This document shows positions 25,898 through 33,309 of a stretch of 64,000 nucleotides of DNA, piece by piece. Position 1 is the stretch's first letter, and each line of letters starts with the position of its first letter. The notes under the pieces are model-generated. The model saw only the letters and a program-made list of their open reading frames with translations. It searched no databases and had not been told where the DNA came from. Source of the DNA: Allobosea sp. 67-29 (GTDB taxonomy: Bacteria; Pseudomonadota; Alphaproteobacteria; Rhizobiales; Beijerinckiaceae); NCBI RefSeq assembly GCF_001898115.1, contig NZ_MKSQ01000010.1:54058-118057 (forward strand). The letters are read 5' to 3'. A program made the position numbers and the translations under genes.

Positions 25898-26880
25898 ACG
25901 CAGCGGTTCGGCCCGGCCCGCGTTCGGTGGATGCCGTCGATCTGTCCGTCAGCATCGGCGGGCTCAGGCTGCGCAATCCGGTGATGCCGGCCTCCGGCAC
26001 CTTCGGCGAGGGGCTCGGAAAGGCGCTGGATTTCAGCCGGCTCGGCGCCTTCGTCACCAAGACGGTCACGCGGGAGCTGAGGGCGGGCAACCCGCTGCCG
26101 CGCGTGGTCGAGCGGCCGAGCAGCCTGATCAACGCGATCGGGATTCCATCGCGGGGGGTGCCGTATTTCATCGCGCAGACGATGCCGCACTATGCGGCCT
26201 TCGACACGCCGCTCGTCGTCTCGATTTCGGCGCCGACGGCGGAGGGCTTCGCCAGCCTCGCGGCCGAACTCTCGATTCCCGGCATCGCCGCGATCGAAGC
26301 CAACATCTCCTGTCCGAACATCGAGGAGGATGGCAAGGCCTTCGCGATGCGGGCGGAATCGACGGAGAGGGTGACGCGCCTGCTGCGGGCCGCGACCGAG
26401 CTGCCGGTCTGGGTCAAGCTGACGCCGAACACCGGCGACGTCCCCGAGGTGGCGCGCGCGGCGGAGGCGGCCGGTGCCGACGCGGTCGTGGTGGCCAATA
26501 CCATCCTGTCCATGGCGATCGACCTCAAGACCTTCAAGCCCTGCCTCGGCAACATCATGGGCGGCCTTTCGGGACCGGCGATCAAGCCGATCGTCCTGCG
26601 CCAGGTCTTCCAATGCGCCAAGGCGGTGACGATTCCCATCATCGGCTGCGGCGGCATCGCGACCGCCGAGGACGCCGTCGAATACATGCTCGCCGGCGCG
26701 AGCGCGGTGCAGGTCGGCACCGCGACCTTCCTGCAGCCGGCGGCGATGACGACGATCATCGACGACCTCGCCGCCTTCTGCCTGCATCGCGAGATTCCGC
26801 GCGTCACCGACCTGATCCGCGGCGTGGTGATCGAGGAGGCCGACGAGCCCGACCTCTCCTGGCTGGACCCTCTCCCGTGA
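25894..26880 (+). CDS. pyrD: Dihydroorotate dehydrogenase, class 1B catalytic subunit
   Basis: The 328-residue FMN enzyme interconverts dihydroorotate and orotate. Class 1 is shown by the active-site Cys140 in EANISCPNIEEDG (class 2 has Ser). Other landmarks are NPVMPASGTFGEG (29-40), NAIGIPSRGVPYFI (80-93), VWVKLTPN, VANTILSMAID and the FMN-phosphate loop IIGCGGIATAEDAVEYMLAGASAVQVGTA. It lacks the membrane-binding N-terminus of class 2. The 4-nt overlap with pyrK upstream marks the 1B heterotetramer, which uses NAD(H) and can run in the reducing direction. Its stop overlaps the GTG of the next gene. Confidence 0.93.
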   Translation: MNAAVRPGPRSVDAVDLSVSIGGLRLRNPVMPASGTFGEGLGKALDFSRLGAFVTKTVTRELRAGNPLPRVVERPSSLINAIGIPSRGVPYFIAQTMPHYAAFDTPLVVSISAPTAEGFASLAAELSIPGIAAIEANISCPNIEEDGKAFAMRAESTERVTRLLRAATELPVWVKLTPNTGDVPEVARAAEAAGADAVVVANTILSMAIDLKTFKPCLGNIMGGLSGPAIKPIVLRQVFQCAKAVTIPIIGCGGIATAEDAVEYMLAGASAVQVGTATFLQPAAMTTIIDDLAAFCLHREIPRVTDLIRGVVIEEADEPDLSWLDPLP

Positions 26881-28172
26881 CGGCCGGCCTCGTGGCGCTG
26901 CGCAGGACGTTCGACGGTGAGGACCGGGACAGCGCCCTTGCGGAGGCGCTGTTCGACGGGCTGCGCGCGGCCACGGGGGACGGCGTCGGCATCACGCGCG
27001 AGGCCTATAGCGGGCGGGAGTCGCAGGCGCTCGACCTCGTCGAGGCGAAGGCTCGCGAACTCGGCCTCGCGACGGAGCGCGACGCCGGGGCCAATCTCGT
27101 CGTCACATTGGCCGGCCGCGAGCCGGAACTGCCCTTCCTCGCCTGCGGCTCGCATCTCGATTCGGTTCCGCAGGGCGGCAATTTCGACGGTGCGGCTGGT
27201 GTGGTCGCCGGGCTCGCGGTCCTGTCGCGCTTCAGGGACGAGGGCTTCGTCCCGCGTCGGACGATCAAGCTCTACGGGTTGCGCGGAGAGGAGAGCGCCC
27301 GCTTCGGCAAGGCCTATATGGGCTCGAGCGCCCTTTTCGGGCAGCTCTCGGCGGCCGATCTCGCGGCGCGCGACCACGCGAGCGGCGAGACGCTGGCGGA
27401 ATGCATGCGCGCCGTCGGCGTCGACATGGCCCGGGTCGAGACGGGCGAGCCGCTGCTCGATCCCGCCGCCGTCGCGGGCTGGATCGAACTGCATATCGAG
27501 CAGGGGCCGGTGCTGGCGGCGCGCGACCTGCCGATCGGCATCGTCACGGGCATTCGCGGCAACATCCGCCACCGCAACGTCGCATGCCGCGGCGAGGCCG
27601 GGCATTCCGGCGCGGTGCCGCGCTGGCTGCGGCGCGACGCGGTCTTCGCCACCGCGGAGCTGATCACCCATCTCGACCGGCATTGGCGCACGCTGCTGGA
27701 GCGCGGCCGCGACGTGGTGGTGACCGCCGGCATCCTCGGCACCGATCCGCAGGAGCATGCCATCGCGCGCATACCCGGCGCGGTGAACTTCTCCTTCGAG
27801 GTGCGCAGCCAGAGCCGCGAGACCCTCGAAGCCTTCTACGACCTGTTCCTGTCGGAGTGCGGGCTCGTCGGCGAGGAGCGCGGCGTCGCCTTCGAGGTCG
27901 ACCGGCGCCTGGAATCGGCGCCGGCCGTGATGGACCCGGGCTGGATCGCACGGCTCAAGGCGGCGGCGCGCGACCTCGGCCTGCCGGACGAGGAGGTCCC
28001 GAGCGGGGCCGGCCACGATGCGGCGGTCTTCGCCAATGCCGGCATCCCCAGCGCGATGATCTTCGTGCGCAACGAGCACGGCTCCCACAACCCGCGCGAG
28101 GCGATGGCGATGGCGGATTTCCTTGCCGGGATCGCGGTGATGCGCGAGGCTGTCCGGGAGGCGGTGCGATGA
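26877..28172 (+). CDS. M20 family N-carbamoyl-L-amino acid hydrolase (possible ureidosuccinase)
   Basis: The 431-residue zinc-dependent amidohydrolase belongs to the HyuC / allantoate amidohydrolase / beta-ureidopropionase group. Seen are the metal motifs CGSHLDSVPQGGNFDGAAGV (near 90-109), LRGEESARF (near 135), WIELHIEQGPVL (near 200), AGHSGAVPRWLRRDA and SGAGHDAAVFANAGIPSAMIFVRNEHGSHNPRE. The start is GTG 26877, overlapping the pyrD stop; the stop overlaps the pyrC start. In this position the obvious substrate is N-carbamoyl-L-aspartate, giving L-aspartate, CO2 and ammonia. The family also hydrolyses other ureido compounds, so the substrate is an inference from operon context. Confidence 0.88.
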   Translation: MTAGLVALRRTFDGEDRDSALAEALFDGLRAATGDGVGITREAYSGRESQALDLVEAKARELGLATERDAGANLVVTLAGREPELPFLACGSHLDSVPQGGNFDGAAGVVAGLAVLSRFRDEGFVPRRTIKLYGLRGEESARFGKAYMGSSALFGQLSAADLAARDHASGETLAECMRAVGVDMARVETGEPLLDPAAVAGWIELHIEQGPVLAARDLPIGIVTGIRGNIRHRNVACRGEAGHSGAVPRWLRRDAVFATAELITHLDRHWRTLLERGRDVVVTAGILGTDPQEHAIARIPGAVNFSFEVRSQSRETLEAFYDLFLSECGLVGEERGVAFEVDRRLESAPAVMDPGWIARLKAAARDLGLPDEEVPSGAGHDAAVFANAGIPSAMIFVRNEHGSHNPREAMAMADFLAGIAVMREAVREAVR

Positions 28173-29263
28173 CGATATCGAGCCTGTTCGACGCGGTGCC
28201 GCGCAAGGATGGCGAGGCCTTCGCGGCGCTGACGATCCGCCGGCCCGACGACTGGCATGTGCATCTGCGCGACGGCGCGATGGTGAAGGCCGTGCTGCCC
28301 TTCACCGCCGCTCAGTTCAGGCGGGGCATCGTCATGCCGAACCTGGTGCCGCCGATCACCGGCGTCGAGGCGGCCGAGGCCTATCGCGCACGCATCCTGG
28401 CGGCGCGCCCCGACGGTTCCGACTTCGCGCCGCTGATGACCTGCTACCTGACTGATGCGACCCGGCCCGACGAGATCGAGCGCGGGTTCCACACGGGCGT
28501 CTGGGCCGCGGCCAAGCTGTATCCGGCCGGCGCGACCACGAACGCCCATCACGGAGTCACCGATATCGCGAAGCTGGCTCCGGTGCTGGAGCGGATGGAG
28601 CGGATCGGCATGCCGCTCCTGGTTCACGGGGAGGCGACCGATCCGGCCGTCGACATCTTCGACCGCGAGGCCGTGTTCATGGAGCAGGAGATGCTCCCGC
28701 TGCTGAAGCGGCACCAGGGTCTGAAGACCGTGATCGAGCATGTCACCACGGCCGAGACCGTCGCGCTGGTCCGCGCCCATGCCGGCCGGGCGGCGGGTAC
28801 GATCACGCCGCATCACCTGGTCATCAACCGCACCTCGCTCTTCCAGGGCGGCCTGCGACCGCATCTCTACTGCCTGCCGGTCGCGAAGCGCGAGCGCCAC
28901 CGCCAGGCCCTGCGCCGGGCGGCCACCTCGGGGGACGGCAATTTCTTCATCGGCACCGACACCGCTCCGCACCTGCGCGGCGCCAAGCAGGCGGAGTGCT
29001 GCTCGGCGGGGGTCTTCGCCGGTGCGACCGCCCTGCAGACCTATGTCCAGGTCTTCGAGGAGGAAGGCGCGCTCGATCGTTTCGAGGCCTTCGCGGCGGT
29101 GAACGGCGCGCGCTTCTACGGGCTGCCGCTGAACGAGGGCACGATCACGCTGGAGAAGCGGCCCTGCCGGATCGCGGCGGCGGTCGCTGTGGGCGCGGAG
29201 GACGTCGTCGTCTTCCGCGGCGGCGAGGAACTGCCCTGGTCGCTGGGCGAGGTGAAGCCATGA
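28169..29263 (+). CDS. pyrC: Dihydroorotase (PyrC, E. coli-like type)
   Basis: The 364-residue enzyme interconverts N-carbamoyl-L-aspartate and dihydroorotate. Metal ligands are visible: DDWHVHLRDG (His30, His32), AAKLYPAGATTNA (the carboxylated Lys, near 115), LVHGE (near 152), EHVTT (near 190) and FFIGTDTAPH (catalytic Asp, near 264). Length and motifs match the compact E. coli-type dihydroorotase. It lies between the carbamoyl amino acid hydrolase and pyrE, with ATGA overlaps on both sides. It can serve synthesis or, together with the upstream hydrolase, breakdown of dihydroorotate. Confidence 0.93.
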   Translation: MTISSLFDAVPRKDGEAFAALTIRRPDDWHVHLRDGAMVKAVLPFTAAQFRRGIVMPNLVPPITGVEAAEAYRARILAARPDGSDFAPLMTCYLTDATRPDEIERGFHTGVWAAAKLYPAGATTNAHHGVTDIAKLAPVLERMERIGMPLLVHGEATDPAVDIFDREAVFMEQEMLPLLKRHQGLKTVIEHVTTAETVALVRAHAGRAAGTITPHHLVINRTSLFQGGLRPHLYCLPVAKRERHRQALRRAATSGDGNFFIGTDTAPHLRGAKQAECCSAGVFAGATALQTYVQVFEEEGALDRFEAFAAVNGARFYGLPLNEGTITLEKRPCRIAAAVAVGAEDVVVFRGGEELPWSLGEVKP

Positions 29264-29940
29264 CGGCGGACGCGATCGGCGGGGCGGTGGCGCGGCTCCT
29301 GTTCGAGGCCGGCGCGATCCATGTCGCCCGGGCGCAGCCCTTCATCCTCGCCGCCGGCTGGGCGAGCCCGGTCTATGTCGATGCCCGGCTCCTCATCGGC
29401 GAGCCGCGGCTGCGCCGGGCCGTGACGGCTCTGGCGCTGCGCCATGCCGAAGCGGCCTTCCCGCCCGGCAGCCTCGATGCCGTCGCCGGCGCCGAGACGG
29501 CCGGCATCGCCTTCGCCGCCTGGCTCGCGGACGGCATGGAGCTGAAGCTGCGCTACGTCCGCAAGCGCCCGCTCGGCATCGGGCGCAACGCCCAGGTCGA
29601 AGGCGGCCCGGTCGAGGGCATGCGGGTGCTGCTGATGGACGATCTGACGACCGATGGCGGCAGCAAGCTCAATTTCGTTCGCGGCCTGCGGGCCGCGGGG
29701 GCCGAGGTCCGTCACGTGCTGACGATCTTCTATCACGACGTCTTTCCCGGGGCCGGCGCCCGCCTGCGGGAGGCAGGCCTCACGCTGCACGCGCTGGCGC
29801 GCTGGAACGATGTGCTGCGCGCCGCGGCCAGCGAGCGGCTTCCACCGGACGACCGCGCCGAGATCGAACGCTTCCTGGCCGATCCGGTGGCCTGGTCGGC
29901 CCGTCATGGCGGCCGCGCCGGCCACGCCGGGCGCGGCTGA
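29260..29940 (+). CDS. pyrE: Orotate phosphoribosyltransferase
   Basis: The 226-residue enzyme joins orotate to PRPP to make OMP. The key parts are LAAGWASPVYVDARLL near the N-terminus, AGAETAGIAFAAWLADGMELKLRYVRKRPLGIGRNAQVEGG (orotate and flexible loop) and the PRPP loop VLLMDDLTTDGGSK (near 122-136). This variant loop is the one usual in alphaproteobacterial PyrE. Its start overlaps the pyrC stop (ATGA). It gives imported orotate a salvage exit to UMP besides any breakdown route. Confidence 0.92.
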   Translation: MTADAIGGAVARLLFEAGAIHVARAQPFILAAGWASPVYVDARLLIGEPRLRRAVTALALRHAEAAFPPGSLDAVAGAETAGIAFAAWLADGMELKLRYVRKRPLGIGRNAQVEGGPVEGMRVLLMDDLTTDGGSKLNFVRGLRAAGAEVRHVLTIFYHDVFPGAGARLREAGLTLHALARWNDVLRAAASERLPPDDRAEIERFLADPVAWSARHGGRAGHAGRG

Positions 29941-30010
29941 AACCGGGCACCACCATGCCGATTGCCGCCGGTGCGCCGAAGCGGCCTACAGGACAACGCA
30001 GAGAGAACCG

Positions 30011-30316
30011 ATGAACGAGCTTCTGGATTGGCTGCAGCAGCAGAAGGGCAGCCTCCTGACCCATCTCGCATTTCAGGACCGGGCCCTGGCGCTGCGCGCC
30101 GCGGAACCGGACCATGCCGCCCTTTTGCGGCTGCTCGCAGACCTCGCCGGACGCTTCGCCGATGCTTATGACGGCCAGCCGCTCTCGGCCGAGCTCGCCG
30201 CAGGCGCGCGCGAACGGCTGATCGGACTTCTCGAACGAGCCGTCCGGCAAGGGGCCGCTGGGCCTTCCGAGCGGCTCTCGCTGCTGAACGAGATCGGAAC
30301 CTGCGAACTCGCCTGA
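30011..30316 (+). CDS. Hypothetical small helical protein
   Basis: The 101-residue protein is predicted by eye to be almost fully helical and soluble (MNELLDWLQQQKGSLLTHLAFQDRALALR ... ERLIGLLERAVRQG). I do not recognise a family. It follows pyrE by 70 nt in the same direction, with ATG 30011 preceded by GAGAGAA. It may belong to the operon tail or be independent. The reading frame has the same third-position GC bias as its neighbours, which supports it being a gene. Confidence 0.6.
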   Translation: MNELLDWLQQQKGSLLTHLAFQDRALALRAAEPDHAALLRLLADLAGRFADAYDGQPLSAELAAGARERLIGLLERAVRQGAAGPSERLSLLNEIGTCELA

Positions 30317-30376
30317 CCGCGCGGGCAGGCCTTCTCGGGCTGGGCGCCGCGCGCGTGCTCGCGGCGAGGCCGGCGC

Positions 30377-30547
30377 TCAGGGTTGTCCGTCGGGACGCGG
30401 TTCGACCATGTCGTCATCCCTGAGCACGCGCCAGCTCGCCCCTTCGAGATCGGCGAACTGCCCGCTCCTCATGCACCACAGGAAGGCGGCGAGACCGGTG
30501 GCACCGAGAAGCAGCGCCAGCGGCAGCAGAATGGCGATGATGTTCAT
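30377..30547 (-). CDS. ccoS: cbb3-type oxidase assembly protein CcoS
   Basis: The 56-residue protein has one N-terminal membrane segment (MNIIAILLPLALLLGATGLAAFLW) followed by the CcoS-typical SGQFADLEGASWRVLRDDD. CcoS is needed to place cofactors in the cbb3 oxidase. The start overlaps the ccoI stop by 4 nt, as is usual for the ccoGHIS operon, of which this is the last gene. Confidence 0.9.
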   Translation of the reverse strand: MNIIAILLPLALLLGATGLAAFLWCMRSGQFADLEGASWRVLRDDDMVEPRPDGQP

Positions 30548-32739
30548 GGCGCGCTCCCTCCTCCCGTGCTCCGCGCCCGCAACGCGTTGAGCGTGACGAC
30601 GAGCGAGCTGCCGGACATGGCCGCAGCCGCGATCAGCGGCGTCACCAGGCCCGCGATCGCGACGGGGACGGCGATCGCGTTGTAGAGCACCGCGAGCCAG
30701 AGATTCTGGATCATCAGCCGGCGGGCCTTGCGGCCGATCGCGACGGCCTGCGCCACCGGCGCGAGACTGTCCCCGAGGAAGACGATGTCGGCGGCGGACT
30801 GGGCCAGATGCGAGGCGCTGACGGGCGAGATCGAGACATGCGATGCCGCCAGCGCGGGCGCGTCGTTCAGCCCGTCGCCGACCATCAGGACCTTGCGGCC
30901 CTTGCGTGCCAGCCCGTCGAGCAGCTCGAGCTTGCCTCCCGGCAGGAGCCCGGCGCGCGCCTCGGTGATGCCGAGCGCCGCGGCGACCGGCGCGACCGCC
31001 TGAGGCCGGTCGCCCGACAGGATCATGACCGCGAAGCCGGCTTCCTGCAATGCGGCGACAGTCTCCCGCGCCTGCGGCCGCAGGCGCTGCCCGATGGCGA
31101 TGGCAATCCGCCTGTCGCCATTGCGGTAGGCGATCAGCGACGCATCGGGATGGGCGCGGATCGCCACGTCAGCCTGTTCCTGCGCCTGGCAGAAATCGAC
31201 GCTGCCGAGGCGGCGCTCGCTGCCGCCGCAACGGCTCGTGAGCCCCTGACCCGGATATTCGCGCACCTCCTGCGCCGGAGCCGACGCGCCGAGCGCCTGG
31301 GCGAGCGCCTGCGCCAGCGGATGCCGGCTGGCCGCGGCGAGGGCGGCGATCTCGGCGCGCTCCGCTTCGGGAACCGCCTCCGGATTCAGGATGCCCGCCT
31401 CGGGCAGCGTCAGGGTCCCGGTCTTGTCGAAGACGACCGTGTCCAGCTCCGCCAGGCGCTCGAGCGCGTCGCCGTGCTTCAGCATCACGCGCTGCCGGAA
31501 AAGCGCCGAGGCGGCGACGACCTGCACGGCGGGAATCGCGAGCCCCAGCGCGCAGGGACAGGTGATGATGAGGACCGTGACCGCGATGAGCAGCGCCTGC
31601 TGCCAGCCGAGTCCCAGGGCGAGCCAGCCGAGGAACGTCGCCAGCGCAGTGGCATGGACGAGAGGAGCGTAGAGCCGCGCCGCCCTGTCCGACAGCTTGA
31701 CGTAGCGGGAGCGGTTCTCCACCGCCTGCGACATCAGCCGGTCGATGTCGTCGAGCAGGGTGCCGGAGCCCGCGGCCTCGACGCGTACGCGCAGCGCGCC
31801 GCTGAGATTGAGCGTGCCGGCATAGACGCGCTCGCCCCGCCCGACCGTTGCAGGGGCGGTCTCGCCGGTGACCAGGCTCTGGTCAAGCTCGGAGCGGCCC
31901 CCCTCGACGATGCCGTCGACACTGACGCGCTCGCCGGGAGCCACCAGCACCAGGTCGCCCGGCACGATGGCCGCGATCGGCAGCGCGACGGCCGTCCCGT
32001 CGGGGGCGAGACGCGTTGCCGTCTCCGCCTTGAGCGCCGCCAGATTGCCGGCGAGATCGCGCGTGCGCCGCCGCATCAGCTGATCGAGATAGCGCCCGAC
32101 GAGCAGGAAGAAGAGCAGCATGACGGCGCCGTCGAAATATGCGTGCCGGGAGTGCTGCCAGGTCTCCACCACCGACATGGCGAGGGCCAGCACCACGCCG
32201 AGCGTGATCGGTACGTCCATGTTGACGCTGCCGGCCCGCAACGCGCGCAGCGCGCTCTCGAAGAACGGGCGCCCGGCATAGGCCGCCGTCGGCAGGGCGA
32301 TCAACGCCGACAGCCAGTGGAAGAGATCGCGTGTCGAGGGCTCGATGTCGCTGGCGTTGCCCGCCCAGACGGACACCGAGAGCAGCATGATGTTCATCGC
32401 GGCGAAGCCGGCGACGCCGAGGCAGCGCAGCAGGCGGGCTTCCTCGCGGGCTTCGCGACCTTCCTGGTCGGCCGGCAGGAAGGGATAGGCCTTGAAGCCG
32501 AGCGCGGCGAGGCGCTCGACCACGGCCTCGGGCCGCAGCGCGCCCTCGCGCCATTCGACGGTGACGCGCTTCAGCGCCAGGTTGACGCGCGCGGACAGAA
32601 GCCCGGCCTCGCGGGCGAGCCCGTCCTCGATCGCATGCATGCAGCCGGCGCAGCGGATGCCGTCCACGGCGAGCTCCATGCCGGCGACGCCGCCGGGGGC
32701 GTGCCTGACGAAAACCGAAAGGTCCTGCGGCGTCGCCAT
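30544..32739 (-). CDS. ccoI: Copper-translocating P-type ATPase CcoI/FixI
   Basis: The 731-residue membrane pump has an N-terminal metal-binding domain with Cys30-x-x-Cys33 (GIRCAGCMHAIEDG), then about eight membrane segments. It also has the TGE actuator motif (SLVTGETAP), the intramembrane CPC (ITCPCALGLAIP), the phosphorylation site DKTGTLTLP and the hinge VGDGLNDAPALA. This is the CcoI/FixI branch that supplies copper for cbb3 oxidase assembly. It sits 3 nt after ccoH and overlaps ccoS. Confidence 0.95.
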   Translation of the reverse strand: MATPQDLSVFVRHAPGGVAGMELAVDGIRCAGCMHAIEDGLAREAGLLSARVNLALKRVTVEWREGALRPEAVVERLAALGFKAYPFLPADQEGREAREEARLLRCLGVAGFAAMNIMLLSVSVWAGNASDIEPSTRDLFHWLSALIALPTAAYAGRPFFESALRALRAGSVNMDVPITLGVVLALAMSVVETWQHSRHAYFDGAVMLLFFLLVGRYLDQLMRRRTRDLAGNLAALKAETATRLAPDGTAVALPIAAIVPGDLVLVAPGERVSVDGIVEGGRSELDQSLVTGETAPATVGRGERVYAGTLNLSGALRVRVEAAGSGTLLDDIDRLMSQAVENRSRYVKLSDRAARLYAPLVHATALATFLGWLALGLGWQQALLIAVTVLIITCPCALGLAIPAVQVVAASALFRQRVMLKHGDALERLAELDTVVFDKTGTLTLPEAGILNPEAVPEAERAEIAALAAASRHPLAQALAQALGASAPAQEVREYPGQGLTSRCGGSERRLGSVDFCQAQEQADVAIRAHPDASLIAYRNGDRRIAIAIGQRLRPQARETVAALQEAGFAVMILSGDRPQAVAPVAAALGITEARAGLLPGGKLELLDGLARKGRKVLMVGDGLNDAPALAASHVSISPVSASHLAQSAADIVFLGDSLAPVAQAVAIGRKARRLMIQNLWLAVLYNAIAVPVAIAGLVTPLIAAAAMSGSSLVVTLNALRARSTGGGSAP

Positions 32740-32742
32740 CGC

Positions 32743-33297
32743 TCAGCCCTTCAGCTCGATCCGGTTCTGCGAGACGAAGACGGTTTCGCCGCCGCGCCGC
32801 ACCGTGATGGCGAGCAGCCAGCGGCCATCATGCACGGCATCGAGCGCGGCGGTATAGACGCCCGGCGCCGTCTCGCGCAGGGCCACGGTCCGGTCGAGCG
32901 CATGGGTGGCGGGATGCTCGAGCAGCGCCTCGGCCGTGAGCCCCGTCACCGGGGCGCCGAGGCGGTCGCGCAGCTGCAGGCTCACCGCCGCGCCGCCGCC
33001 CTGGCGCCGCACCGCCCCTTCCGCGCGCCAGCCCCGCGCAGCCTGCGCGCGCATCCGGCCGATCTCGGCGTTGAAGTGCTGGCTGGTTTCGTAGGCGCTC
33101 ATGGCGTCGACGCCGGGCATGGTCCGGATCGCGACGGTCATCATCGTGGCATTGACCCCGGCGACGACGAGGAAGAAGCCGATCAGCGCTGCGAGGACGA
33201 GGCGGCCGGTGACCCTGAAGGGTCGATGGGGCGGCTGTTCGGCCGGGCCGGAGGCGGCCAGTTCGATCGGCATGACGAAAGCTCCGCAACAGGACAT
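32743..33297 (-). CDS. ccoH: FixH/CcoH family protein
   Basis: The 184-residue membrane-anchored protein has one N-terminal membrane segment (LVLAALIGFFLVVAGVNATMMTVAI) and a periplasmic beta-rich domain (YETSQHFNAEIGRMRAQAARGW, GVYTAALDAVHDGRWLLAITV). These are typical of FixH, an assembly factor of cbb3 oxidase. It lies between ccoG (12 nt) and ccoI (3 nt). Confidence 0.92.
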   Translation of the reverse strand: MSCCGAFVMPIELAASGPAEQPPHRPFRVTGRLVLAALIGFFLVVAGVNATMMTVAIRTMPGVDAMSAYETSQHFNAEIGRMRAQAARGWRAEGAVRRQGGGAAVSLQLRDRLGAPVTGLTAEALLEHPATHALDRTVALRETAPGVYTAALDAVHDGRWLLAITVRRGGETVFVSQNRIELKG

Positions 33298-33309
33298 GGC
33301 GTCCTCGCT

